In this document: in pieces, positions 7,047-15,145 of the stretch | Layout: every line of letters begins with the position of its first letter | Numbering within the stretch: the first letter of the stretch is position 1 | Source: PNAI01 sp964575715 | GTDB lineage: Bacteria; Pseudomonadota; Alphaproteobacteria; Rhizobiales; Xanthobacteraceae | NCBI GenBank assembly: GCA_964575715.1 | Contig: CAZNSG010000064.1 | Span: 1-17,094, forward strand | Length of the DNA: 17,094 nucleotides | Reading direction: 5' to 3' | Position numbers and translations under genes: made by a program | The notes under the pieces: model-generated | Seen by the model: the letters and a program-made list of their open reading frames with translations, nothing else | Databases searched by the model: none | Told to the model about the DNA's origin: nothing

Positions 7047-8150
7047 TCAGCTCTTCAAATACACCATGCGCTCGACCGCGCGGCGCGCCTTGGCGGCGAT
7101 CGCGGGATCGATCACCACTTCTTCCCGCATGTTGAGCAGGCTGTCGAGTATTTTCGGCAGCGTGATGCGCTTCATGTGCGGGCACAGGTTGCACGGCTTG
7201 ACGAATTCGACCTCGGGCAGCTCGGCCTGCACGTTGTCCGCCATCGAGCATTCGGTGACCATGACCACCCGCCTGGGCCTATGCTTGCGCACCCACTCGA
7301 TCATGCCCGCGGTCGAGCCGGTGTAGTCGGCCGCGGCCAGCACGTCGGGCGGGCATTCCGGATGCGCGATGATCTGGATCGACGGATCGATTTCGCGCAC
7401 CGCACGCAGTTCGTCGGCGGTGAAGCGCTCATGCACCTCGCAATGGCCTTTCCAGGCGATGATCTTCACATTGGTTTGCGAAGCGACATATTTTGCGAGA
7501 TATTCGTCGGGCAGGAAAATCACGCGCTCCGCGCCGAGGCTTTCCACCACTTGGAGGGCATTTGAGGAGGTGCAGCAGATGTCGCTCTCCGCCTTCACTT
7601 CCGCTGACGTGTTCACGTAGGTGACCACCGGCACGCCGGGAAAACGCTCGCGCAGCAGGCGCACGTCCTCGCCCGTGATCGAGGCGGCAAGCGAGCAGCC
7701 GGCCTTGAGATCGGGGATCAGCACGGTCTTGTCGGGATTGAGAATTTTCGCCGTCTCCGCCATGAAATGCACGCCGCATTGCACGATGATGTCGGCATCG
7801 ACCTTGCTCGCCTCGCGCGCCAGCTGCAACGAATCGCCGGTGAAATCGGCCACGCAATTGTAGATTTCCGGCGTCTGGTAATTATGCGCCAGGATCACGG
7901 CGTTGCGCTCTCTCTTGAGCGCATTGATCGCCCGCACATAGGGCGCGAAGAACGGCCACTCGATCGCCGGCACCACCGCCTTGACGCGCGCGTAGAGATG
8001 CGCGGTCTCGTGCTCCACCTGCGCGTTCCATTCAAGCGATGGAGCAGGCAGCGGACCATATTTGCGCAGCGCTTGCGCGCGCCCGCCTGCGGCTGGCATC
8101 GGCGCAACCGCGCTCTCCCGCACCGGACCGAGCGTTTCCATGATTGGCAT
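7047..8150 (-). CDS. nadA: Quinolinate synthase
   Basis: Makes quinolinate from iminoaspartate and dihydroxyacetone phosphate; it is a cytoplasmic [4Fe-4S] enzyme of de novo NAD synthesis. The ATG at 8150 (367 aa) is preferred because GGAGG ends five bases before it; an in-frame ATG at 8162 and the open frame up to 8351 lack comparable support and the extension is not conserved-looking. Conserved motifs: ILAHNYQTPEI (about residue 86), DFTGDSLQLA, VQCGVHFMAETAKILNP (Cys125), TYVNTSAEVKAESDICCTSSNA, WKGHCEVHERF (Cys237), HPECPPDV, GSTAGMI, VTECSMADN and KPCNLCPHMKRIT (Cys320/Cys323). By family comparison from memory, Cys125, Cys237 and one of Cys320/323 are the likely cluster ligands. Divergent from the MFS gene; a palindromic site in the leader suggests repression by a NAD-pathway regulator. 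Confidence 0.96.
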   Translation of the reverse strand: MPIMETLGPVRESAVAPMPAAGGRAQALRKYGPLPAPSLEWNAQVEHETAHLYARVKAVVPAIEWPFFAPYVRAINALKRERNAVILAHNYQTPEIYNCVADFTGDSLQLAREASKVDADIIVQCGVHFMAETAKILNPDKTVLIPDLKAGCSLAASITGEDVRLLRERFPGVPVVTYVNTSAEVKAESDICCTSSNALQVVESLGAERVIFLPDEYLAKYVASQTNVKIIAWKGHCEVHERFTADELRAVREIDPSIQIIAHPECPPDVLAAADYTGSTAGMIEWVRKHRPRRVVMVTECSMADNVQAELPEVEFVKPCNLCPHMKRITLPKILDSLLNMREEVVIDPAIAAKARRAVERMVYLKS

Positions 8151-8155
8151 GACGG

Positions 8156-8160
8156 CCTCC
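8156..8160 (-). promoter_or_regulatory. Ribosome binding site deciding the nadA start
   Basis: GGAGG on the minus strand ends five bases before the ATG at 8150. This spacing favours that start over the ATG at 8162, which overlaps the site itself. Confidence 0.65.
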
Positions 8161-8162
8161 AT

Positions 8163-8422
8163 CTCAAATATGCTCCATTCGAGCATAAGGGGGGTACAAA
8201 AACATCCGGCGTCCAGCCGGTATTCAAACTGCCCGAGGTAATTATCCTCACTTCGAGCAAATCCTATATAACACTCCGTCCATGGCCGCGCCACCCCCCT
8301 TCGTCGTGGCAGCCATGCAGCCAATAGATCGGTGCCATCAGCAAGATTCACTAGGGGGGAGGGTGTCGAGGCTCTATGTATTGCGGGGCCGCGCGGCTAG
8401 CGCGGAGTTTTCGGAGCAGTCG
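8163..8422. other. Divergent control region between nadA and the MFS gene
   Basis: A 260-base non-coding stretch between divergent genes. It holds the palindromic operator candidate, a 5-bp dyad CCGGC/GCCGG (8206-8220), and for the plus strand a TATATA element (8265-8270) 17 bases after TTATCC (8242-8247), a weak promoter candidate for the MFS gene. I see no small gene in it. Confidence 0.4.
8169..8187. promoter_or_regulatory. Candidate operator dyad in the nadA leader
   Basis: A perfect inverted repeat, TATGCTC (8169-8175), five bases, GAGCATA (8181-8187), lies 19-37 bases before the nadA ATG. The 8-mer TTCGAGCA within it (8178-8185) recurs at 8252-8259, 74 bases away, as a possible second half-site. 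The size and position suit a dimeric repressor. The NadQ/NrtR-like protein encoded at 14153-15142 is the obvious candidate, but the link is inferred. A weak promoter-like TTGAAT (8222-8227, minus strand) would place the dyad near the transcription start. Confidence 0.55.
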
Positions 8423-9651
8423 ATGTCCGTCGCATCCGCCCCCGTGCAAATTGCCCCCTGGCGCACGCCCGCCATCATCATTGGCGGCGCCTGCCTGATC
8501 GCGCTCCTGAGCTTTGGGCCGCGCTCGGCACTGGGCCAGTTCCTCCCCCAATTGTCGTTCGACCGCGGCTGGGGCCGCGACGTGTTTTCGTTCTCGCTCG
8601 CCATCCAGAACCTGCTCTGGGGCATAGCGCAGCCGCTCGCCGGTGGAATTGCCGACCGTTTTGGCCCGGTCCGCGTGCTCTGCGCCGGAGCGATCCTATA
8701 CAGCCTTGGGCTTGCGCTGATGGCTTATGCATCGAGCGCCTCGATGCTGCATCTATCCGCCGGCGTGTTGATCGGCTTTGGCCTCTCCGGCTGCTCGTTT
8801 CCCATGGTGGTCGGCGCGCTTGGCAAGCTGGTGCCGGAAAATTGGCGCTCGTTTGCCTTTGGCGCGGGCACCGCCTCGGGCTCGTTCGGCCAATTTTTGT
8901 TTTCTCCGCTCGCGCGCGGATTGATCGATGCCTTCGACTGGCAGATCGCGCTCCTCGTATTCTCCGTGCTGATGCTGCTGGTATTGCCGCTATCCTGATC
9001 CTGGCGGCGCCGGAGGTTGGCTCAGGCACGGCGCGACCGCAATCGTACAGACAGGCGCTCGCGGAAGCGTTCCGCCATAGAAGCTATGTGCTTCTGGTGC
9101 TCGGTTTTTTTACCTGCGGCTTCCAGCTTCAGTTCATGACGGTGCATCTGCCGGCCTATTTGCTCGACCGTGGTATGAGCGCCGATATCGGCGCCTGGAC
9201 CATTGCGGTCATCGGCCTGTTTAATATTGTGGGCTCGCTTGCTTCCGGTTGGATTGCGGGCCGCGTTCCGAAACGCTTGGTTCTCGCGTTTATCTATTTT
9301 GCCCGCGCGCTGGCGATCGTTGCCTTCATCGTGCTGCCCGCGAGCCCGGCCGCAGCGCTGGTTTTTGCCGCCGTCACCGGCCTGCTCTGGCTTTCCACCG
9401 TGCCGCCGACCTCGGGTCTCGTGGCGCTCATGTTCGGCACGCGCTGGCTCGCCATGCTGTTCGGCTTTGCCTTCTTCAGCCATCAGGTCGGCGGATTTCT
9501 CGGCGTGTGGCTTGGCGGGTTGCTGTTCGAGAGCACCGGCTCCTATGACGTGGTGTGGTGGCTCGCCGCATTCTTTGGCGTGGCCTCCGCCGTGATCAAT
9601 CTGCCGATCGTCGAGAAGCCGGTGGCGCGCGCCGCGACAGCCGCGGCCTGA
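8423..9651 (+). pseudogene. MFS transporter broken by a one-base frameshift
   Basis: The start ATG 8423 follows GGAG (8413-8416) by six bases. The first frame encodes 191 residues with about six membrane helices, including LSFDRGWGRDVFSFSLAIQN, GGIADRFGPVRVLCAG (the MFS loop 2-3 motif) and VLIGFGLSGCSFPMVVGALG, and ends at TGA 8996-8998 just after VLPLS. The next frame continues seamlessly from about 8996 with LILAAPEVGSG, then six more helices (HRSYVLLVLGFFTCGFQLQF; GLFNIVGSLASGWIAGRVPK; HQVGGFLGVWLGGLLFE) to TGA 9649-9651. Restoring one base near 8995 (TCC-TGA to TCC-CTG-A) rejoins the halves into about 409 residues with 12 helices, a normal MFS size. Both halves are otherwise well preserved, so the break is recent or a sequencing error. 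The resemblance is to monocarboxylate or anion-type MFS carriers; the substrate is unknown. Confidence 0.85.
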
Positions 9652-9721
9652 GCCGGATTCCGATCAAAACCTCTTGAGTGCGCCTTCGCCCGGCAGTACG
9701 CCATTACTCTGCTTGGCGTAC

Positions 9722-9728
9722 GGGAGGG
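9722..9728 (+). promoter_or_regulatory. Ribosome binding site setting a GTG start
   Basis: GGGAGGG lies three bases before GTG 9732 (its core GGAG is five bases away). It supports the GTG as the start of the reductase rather than the upstream ATG at 9678, which would add 18 residues not typical of the family. Confidence 0.65.
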
Positions 9729-9731
9729 CAC

Positions 9732-10718
9732 GTGACGACGTTCAAGGCGATCCTGATCGAAAAAGCAGAGCAGGGGCAGAAAGTCGGTCTCGTCGATTTC
9801 AATGAAAAAGACCTGATGGACGGCGACGTCACCGTCCGGGTCGAATGGTCGAGCCTGAACTACAAGGACGCCCTCGCCATTACCGGCCAAGCGCCGGTGG
9901 TGCGCCGTTTCCCGATGATTCCCGGCATCGACCTCGCAGGCTCAGTGGAAACCTCCTGGCATCCGCGCTGGAAAGCCGGCGACAAGGTCATCCTCACCGG
10001 CTGGGGTCTGGGCGAGAGCCACCTTGGTGCCTATGGCGCGCGGGCGCGGGTCAAGGGCGAATGGCTGGTGCGGCTGCCGCAGAAATTAAGCCTGCGCGAG
10101 GCCATGGCGATCGGCACCGCCGGCTTTACCGCCATGCTCGCGGTCATGGCGCTGGAACGCCACGGCCTCAACCCGGATCGCGGCCCGATGGTGGTGACCG
10201 GGGCGGCTGGCGGGGTGGGCTCGGTCGCAATCGCGCTGCTGTCCAAGCTCGGCTACCAGGTGATCGCCTCCACCGGGCGGCCTGATGAAGCCGGCTATCT
10301 CAAGGAACTCGGCGCATCGGAAGTGATCGATCGCACCGAGCTGTCCGGGCCGGTCAAGCCCCTGGCCAAGGAGCGCTGGGCCGGCGGCATCGATTCGGTC
10401 GGCTCGAGCACGCTTGCCAATGTGCTGTCCATGACCCGCTATGGCGGGGCGGTGGCGGCCTGCGGTCTGGCTGGAGGTATTGATTTACCTACAAGCGTCG
10501 CCCCGTTCATCCTGCGCGGCGTCTCGCTGCTCGGCGTCGATTCGGTCCAATGCCCCATAAAATTACGCAACCCCGCCTGGACCCGCTTGGAATCCGGCCT
10601 CGATCGCGGCAAACTGGCGGCCATGACCGGCGAAATCGGCCTTGCCGAGGTCATCGCGGCCGCCCCGAGCATCCTTGCCGGCCAGGTGCGCGGGCGGATC
10701 GTGGTCAAGATTGGGTAA
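9732..10718 (+). CDS. acuI: Acrylyl-CoA reductase (NADPH), AcuI/YhdH family
   Basis: A medium-chain dehydrogenase/reductase of 328 residues, without zinc ligands, expected to reduce acrylyl-CoA to propionyl-CoA with NADPH. This detoxifies acrylyl-CoA formed from 3-hydroxypropionate, DMSP or acrylate. Features: the N-terminal catalytic fold with SLNYKDALAITG (residues 41-52) and FPMIPGIDLAGSVE; GWGLGESHLGAYG; the Rossmann fold with VVTGAAGGVGSVAIALLSKLGY (Gly-rich loop at 157-164); STGR (180-183), whose Arg suits the NADPH 2'-phosphate; and the C-terminal ILRGVSLLGVDSVQCP typical of YhdH/AcuI. The start is GTG with a strong ribosome binding site. It sits after the MFS gene with an 80-base gap, so it may share that transcript, but no DMSP lyase or propionyl-CoA gene is nearby. 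The family is secure; the exact substrate in this host is inferred. Confidence 0.88.
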   Translation: MTTFKAILIEKAEQGQKVGLVDFNEKDLMDGDVTVRVEWSSLNYKDALAITGQAPVVRRFPMIPGIDLAGSVETSWHPRWKAGDKVILTGWGLGESHLGAYGARARVKGEWLVRLPQKLSLREAMAIGTAGFTAMLAVMALERHGLNPDRGPMVVTGAAGGVGSVAIALLSKLGYQVIASTGRPDEAGYLKELGASEVIDRTELSGPVKPLAKERWAGGIDSVGSSTLANVLSMTRYGGAVAACGLAGGIDLPTSVAPFILRGVSLLGVDSVQCPIKLRNPAWTRLESGLDRGKLAAMTGEIGLAEVIAAAPSILAGQVRGRIVVKIG

Positions 10719-10820
10719 ACATATTCAGGATTTGTCGACGAAGTTGGGGCATGATGGGCTTCCTCGCATGGTAAGCGAACGGTAAAATATCTGGTTGAGT
10801 TGTAAACGTGGAGTTGGGGG

Positions 10821-11330
10821 ATGTCGGGTTTGTGGGCGCGTAGTGCCATCCTGGTTGTGAGCATTGTGGTTGCGGGCGTTGTAAATGTCCTGCCGGCCGC
10901 GAGCGCGGAGATGACCGCCGAGGAGGCCAAGCGCTTTGTGAGCGGCAAGCTGTTCGCCTATACGTGTTTTGAAGGCACCAGCGGCGCCGGCCGCATCTAC
11001 GCCGACGGTTCGGTCGTGGGTTCGATCCAGATCCGCGGCGACGGCCCGGTGCGCTATGTCGCGCTTCCCGCCGGAACGCTGCGCGTCAAGGGCGATTCGT
11101 ACTGCGCCTCCTTGCGCGGTCTGCCCTTCGAACCCTGCTTCAATGTCGCAAAGACCAGCCACCAGAGCTTCCGCGGCTCGGTCTACGGCTTCGGCTTTGC
11201 CGCTTGCGAATTCACCCGCCGCAGCGCGCGCGTGGACCTCGCCGGAACGCCGCTCCGATTGAACCCGATTCAGTCCACGGGTTCGACCAGCCAGAGCAAG
11301 CCGGTCGAGACCGCGAACAAAGGGTACTGA
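10821..11330 (+). CDS. Small secreted protein of unknown function with four cysteines
   Basis: 169 residues. ATG 10821 follows GGAG (10810-10813) by seven bases. The N-terminus is a Sec signal peptide (RSAILVVSIVVAGVVNVL core, cleavage probably after Ala-Ser-Ala near residue 29). The mature part starts EMTAEEAKRFVSGKLFAYTCFEG and contains RIYADGSVVGSIQIRGDGPVRY, SYCASLRGLPFEPCFNV and FAACEFTRR: four cysteines, likely two disulfides in the periplasm. The compact beta-rich pattern with conserved-looking Gly/Cys motifs resembles a hypothetical protein family I have seen in Bradyrhizobium-type genomes; I know no function for it. The C-terminal 20 or so residues are low in complexity (TGSTSQSKPVET). 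It is convergent with the DUF2339 gene, 21 bases away, with no obvious terminator between them. Confidence 0.8.
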   Translation: MSGLWARSAILVVSIVVAGVVNVLPAASAEMTAEEAKRFVSGKLFAYTCFEGTSGAGRIYADGSVVGSIQIRGDGPVRYVALPAGTLRVKGDSYCASLRGLPFEPCFNVAKTSHQSFRGSVYGFGFAACEFTRRSARVDLAGTPLRLNPIQSTGSTSQSKPVETANKGY

Positions 11331-11351
11331 GGGCTTTTCACCATTCTCGTT

Positions 11352-14093
11352 TCAGCTCGGCGGCGGCGTGCCGGTGGGGGCGGACGCCGGCGTGCGTGGC
11401 GGGAACAGCAGGCGCTGGTAGAGCAGGCCGATGCCGACCAGCACCAGTCCAAGCCCGATGACGGACAGCGCCCGGAATATGCCGGTGAGACCGAACAGGA
11501 CGAAGTAGAAGACCATCGCGATTGTAAGCATGACGACGGCCGCAGAGGCGATCCGCGCCGGCTGCGAACGCAACGCAATGCCCGCCATCAGCAGCACGAC
11601 ACCGAACGCGAGCCACACCGCCGAATAAGTGTACTGCTCGGCGTTGGTGGTCGGCCCGTGCGTAAGCACCGGCCCGTGATAGAGCGTCGTCACTTCGAGC
11701 GTGAGATAGCCAAGCGCGAGGGCGACCGCGACGGTTGCGGCACAGATGCGGTATCCATTCGGCCGCCGGCCGCGTGTCCGCAGCGCCAGCACAATCGCGA
11801 GCACCGCAGGCAGGCCATAACCGAGCAGTATGAGATTGAACACCGATCCGCCGACCGGTTTGCCGGTGAACAACGGATTAGCCATCAATCCCAGGCCGAA
11901 TACGATGATGAGCAAAGCCAATCCCGCGATCAGCAGTGCGCCGAAATTATGCACGACGCTGTTGGTCCGGCCGCGCACATGTTCGAGCCCGATCGCCATC
12001 GCAAGAAATACGCAAACCTGCACGGCAACTTCCGACAACCCGCCGCGGTTGCCGTAGACGTCGCCATCGTTCATCAGGTGGCGAATTTCGAGCACCGCGA
12101 GCATAACTGTGAACAGGATCGCCGCCGCATCCACCGTGCGCGAGGGATGATCGTCCGCGCGCCGCCGCAGCAGATAACCCGCATACCAGAATGAAACCGC
12201 CGGAATACCATAGCCGTAGAGCAGCCAGTTGAAGATTGGGGTCGTGCCCACGTCGTCGCCGACGATGCGCGGCTCCCAGCCGATGCGCAGAACCACCAGC
12301 ACGACAATCGCGGCGGCGAGCCAGCGCAGCATCGCCAGCGGACGCTTTTGCGCGATCCAGGCGATCCCCGGCACCATCAGCGCAAGCCCGATGGTGAGCC
12401 AGCCTTTCTCCAGCGCGAAGGTGAACGAGAGCGCCAGCGCCGCGACCGCGCCGGTGGCATAAAGCGCGCCCGCGGTGGCAAGGCCCGGACGCGGCGCGCG
12501 TCTCCACAGCTGCTCGGTTGCCAGCGAAAACAGCGCGGCCACCACCAGCGCAAGCGCCGCGAACGGGATCGAGCGCTCGAGATTGGCGATGCGGTAATAG
12601 AGCGCGATCAGGATCGCGATTGGCGCCAGCACACCGGCCGCGCTCCATAAGGTAGGCACCAGCGCCGCGATCGAGCGGCCTTGCGCCAAATAGCCCGCGA
12701 CCGCGAACAGCGCCGCATAGGCGCCGCCGAGTGCCAGATGCGCGCCCACGTCGGCCCGCAACGGCTGCGGCGACGCCACGCCGGCAATTCCTGCCGGCGC
12801 GATCAGGCGGCTCAAATCGGCATCGAACGCCCAGCGCATGATGACGAGCACCGTAAGCGCCGCCGCCGCCGGCACGGCCGCCGCCGCGGCTTCCGCCCGC
12901 CACGCGATCGCAACCGTTGCCAGCACGAGCGCGCTGAACACGATGAGTGTTACCGGATCATGCCGCGTCGCGAGCACCATGAGCGCCGCGGCCAAGAGAT
13001 ACGTGGCGACCGCGATCGAGGAGACTTTGTCGAGGCGTCCAGGCTCCGCCGGCGGCCCATAGAACAATCCGCACACGATCAGCGCGGCGGCCAGCGCATA
13101 TCCGGCGACCGCGTGGAAGGCATGCGCCGACAATATTTCTGTGCCCAGGTTTTCGATCCCGGGCAGAATCCAAAAGAAGCCGAATGTCACCGCCGTGAGC
13201 GCGAGCCAGCGCCACAGCCGCATGCGCGCGAGCGCGTATGCGGCCGCGCTGACCACGACGAGATAGAGGTAGAGCGCCCAGTAATTCGGTGTCTGGGTGG
13301 ATACCAAGGCCGGCGTCACATAGGCGCCGACGAGTCCGAGCGCGGCAAGCGCGGGCCCATGCAGCAGCGCGGCCGCCAGCGTCGCAAGCGCAACGACGCC
13401 GAGCAGAATGAATGCAAGTCCCGGCGACAGGAAGCCGTAGAGCTCATAGGCGGCATAGACCGTGGCATAGGCAACCGTGGTGCCGGCCGCAGTCAGGATG
13501 CTCGGGATATGCGCCGAGGACAGGCCGGCAATGCCGGAGAATTTTTCCTGCCGCCGCAGCCACTCGCCGGCGGCGACCAGGCCGGCGGCCAGCAGCGCGC
13601 CGAGGAACACCCGCACGCCCGGCCCGATCAGGCCCTGCTCGACCGTGAATTTGACCAGGAAAATGCCGCCGAGCGCGAGCGCGACGCCGCCAACCCAGAC
13701 CACCCAGCGGGTGCCGAAGCGTTCTTCGAGTGTAGGAATGTGCACCGTCGTCGTAGGCGCAGCGCTTGGCGCAACGGGCGGAACCGGTGGCACGGCGCCA
13801 CGGGCGGGTTGCTCCGGCCTGGGCGGCTCAGGTGTTTCGGCTTGATCGCGGAACCTGGGCGGAATGTCTTCGACCTGTTGCGCGATGTCCGCTTGCGTCG
13901 GTTCTGCTTGCGCAGCGGCGGCGGCGGATGGAGCAGCGGCTGCCATCGGGGCACCCGCGATGCGGCGCTCAATCGTGACGAAACGCTGCTCGATTCCGCG
14001 TAGCCGTTCACTTAAATTGATGACCTTGACCAGCGCCACAATGGCAATGACCGGAAATGCCAGCAGCAGCAATGCGAAAAATAAGTATTCCAT
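11352..14093 (-). CDS. DUF2339 family large polytopic membrane protein
   Basis: 913 residues, almost entirely membrane-embedded. Layout: one N-terminal helix (residues 3-24), a short amphipathic or coiled segment (LSERLRGIEQRFVTIERRI, 27-45), an Ala/Pro/Glu-rich linker to about residue 120, then the DUF2339 signature TLEERFGTRWVVWVGGVALALGGIFLVKFTVEQG, followed by roughly two dozen consecutive hydrophobic segments to the C-terminus. The ATG at 14093 is the natural start because the first helix follows directly. The family is widespread in Gram-negative bacteria, with no established biochemical role that I know; the architecture suggests an inner-membrane protein with a cytoplasmic or periplasmic tether at the N-terminus. 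It lies 59 bases after the NadQ-like gene on the same strand, so co-transcription is possible. The last residues are Pro-rich (PPRTPASAPTGTPPPS). Confidence 0.9.
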   Translation of the reverse strand: MEYLFFALLLLAFPVIAIVALVKVINLSERLRGIEQRFVTIERRIAGAPMAAAAPSAAAAAQAEPTQADIAQQVEDIPPRFRDQAETPEPPRPEQPARGAVPPVPPVAPSAAPTTTVHIPTLEERFGTRWVVWVGGVALALGGIFLVKFTVEQGLIGPGVRVFLGALLAAGLVAAGEWLRRQEKFSGIAGLSSAHIPSILTAAGTTVAYATVYAAYELYGFLSPGLAFILLGVVALATLAAALLHGPALAALGLVGAYVTPALVSTQTPNYWALYLYLVVVSAAAYALARMRLWRWLALTAVTFGFFWILPGIENLGTEILSAHAFHAVAGYALAAALIVCGLFYGPPAEPGRLDKVSSIAVATYLLAAALMVLATRHDPVTLIVFSALVLATVAIAWRAEAAAAAVPAAAALTVLVIMRWAFDADLSRLIAPAGIAGVASPQPLRADVGAHLALGGAYAALFAVAGYLAQGRSIAALVPTLWSAAGVLAPIAILIALYYRIANLERSIPFAALALVVAALFSLATEQLWRRAPRPGLATAGALYATGAVAALALSFTFALEKGWLTIGLALMVPGIAWIAQKRPLAMLRWLAAAIVVLVVLRIGWEPRIVGDDVGTTPIFNWLLYGYGIPAVSFWYAGYLLRRRADDHPSRTVDAAAILFTVMLAVLEIRHLMNDGDVYGNRGGLSEVAVQVCVFLAMAIGLEHVRGRTNSVVHNFGALLIAGLALLIIVFGLGLMANPLFTGKPVGGSVFNLILLGYGLPAVLAIVLALRTRGRRPNGYRICAATVAVALALGYLTLEVTTLYHGPVLTHGPTTNAEQYTYSAVWLAFGVVLLMAGIALRSQPARIASAAVVMLTIAMVFYFVLFGLTGIFRALSVIGLGLVLVGIGLLYQRLLFPPRTPASAPTGTPPPS

Positions 14094-14152
14094 GACGGCC
14101 CCAGCCCAGTGGCCGCGATGCTAGGCCAACGCGTGGATGTACGGAAGCGTAC

Positions 14153-15142
14153 TCAAGACGCCCGTCCACCGAGGCGTAAGCCCGGCGCGGGCCGCTCCTG
14201 CATGACCTCAGGGCGGAAGCGGAACAGCGCCGCCGGCCGGCCTCCGGTTGCCGTCGACATTTCGCCGGTCGGCTCGACCAGCGCGCCGGTGTCGACCAGG
14301 CGGCGGAAATTCTGCTTGTGCAGATGCCGGCCGGAAATTGCCTCGACCATGCGCTGCAGCTCGGTCAGGGTGAACTCTGACCGCATCAGTTCGAACACCA
14401 CCGGGCGATATTTCAGCTTGGCGCGCAGCCGCGCGATGGCGGTGGCGAGGATTCGGCGATGGTCATAACGCATCGGCTCGCCGAGCGCGGGCAATTTGGC
14501 GCGCGCAGGCGCGGCCTCGCGGCCGTCGCGGCGCGCCTCCTCGATCAATCCTGCTTCGTAAAGCAGCTCGTAGCGGTCGAGCACTTTCTCCTCGTCCCAG
14601 GGCGAGCCGCCGACGCCGAAGCAAAAGCGCAGCCGCGCCCGCCGTCCGCCCGCGCGCGCGGAATCGTCGCGTCCGGCGGCGCGCGCCCATTGTTCGAGCG
14701 GCGGCAGGATGGCCTCGTTCAGAATCGCGGGTCTCCTCGAACGCCAGTCCTCCCAGGGAAAGAACCGATACCAGGGTTCGAATTCGGCGCCGGCCGCGCG
14801 CAACGCCGCGACATTCTCCGGCATGCGCGTGAGCGCGAGATATCCGATCGAGACCATGTGCGGGTCGGCGTCTCCGGGCCGCGTGTGCCGGCCGCGATCG
14901 CCGAAGGTGTAGAGCTGCTCCACATAGCCGACGGCGAGGGCGGTTTGCGCCTTGACCCAAGCGCGCAAGCCGATCTCAAGAGTGCGGTGTTTCAGCGGAT
15001 CGAACGGACCGAACGGCAATCCGGGGATCGTTTTGCCGCTGCCGCCATCGCCCGCGGCCAGAATAAAGGGCTCGTCCGCCTCCACCGCCACGATCGCGGC
15101 GGTAAGCCCGATCTCGATCGAGGTGAGCACATTGTCCGCCAT
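14153..15142 (-). CDS. nadQ: NadQ/NrtR-like Nudix-winged-helix transcriptional regulator
   Basis: 329 residues. The N-terminal half is a Nudix-like fold: TAAIVAVEADEPFILAAG, GLPFGPFDPLKHRTLEIGLRAWV (residues 41-63), QTALAVGYVEQLYTFGDRGR (66-85), HMVSIGYLALTRM. In the Nudix box region the catalytic REXXEE residues are absent, so it should bind rather than hydrolyse its ligand. The C-terminal part (about 240-312) looks like a winged helix: KYRPVVFELMRSEFTLTELQRMVEAI, KQNFRRLVDTGALVEPTGE, GRPAALFRFR. This matches the COG4111-type NadQ regulators that repress NAD synthesis genes in alpha- and betaproteobacteria, as I recall the family. The gene starts three bases after the phosphatase gene stops, so the two are translationally close. 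Probable target: nadA-nadC at 5908-8150. Class is confident; symbol and target are inferred. Confidence 0.8.
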   Translation of the reverse strand: MADNVLTSIEIGLTAAIVAVEADEPFILAAGDGGSGKTIPGLPFGPFDPLKHRTLEIGLRAWVKAQTALAVGYVEQLYTFGDRGRHTRPGDADPHMVSIGYLALTRMPENVAALRAAGAEFEPWYRFFPWEDWRSRRPAILNEAILPPLEQWARAAGRDDSARAGGRRARLRFCFGVGGSPWDEEKVLDRYELLYEAGLIEEARRDGREAAPARAKLPALGEPMRYDHRRILATAIARLRAKLKYRPVVFELMRSEFTLTELQRMVEAISGRHLHKQNFRRLVDTGALVEPTGEMSTATGGRPAALFRFRPEVMQERPAPGLRLGGRAS

Positions 15143-15145
15143 CGT

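Noticed and set aside
8282..8422. Upstream extension of the MFS frame from ATG 8282
   Set aside because: The added 47 residues are not membrane-like, no ribosome binding site precedes 8282, and ATG 8423 has GGAG at ideal spacing.
8990..9000. Programmed ribosomal frameshift in the MFS gene
   Set aside because: No slippery heptamer or clear downstream stimulator at the junction; MFS transporters are not known to use one. Mutation or sequencing error is simpler.
12681..14003. Long open plus-strand frame (about 440 codons) opposite the DUF2339 gene
   Set aside because: Arg/Gln/His-rich product with no domain or membrane pattern. It is antisense to a clearly recognised protein, and GC-rich codon bias leaves such frames open by chance.
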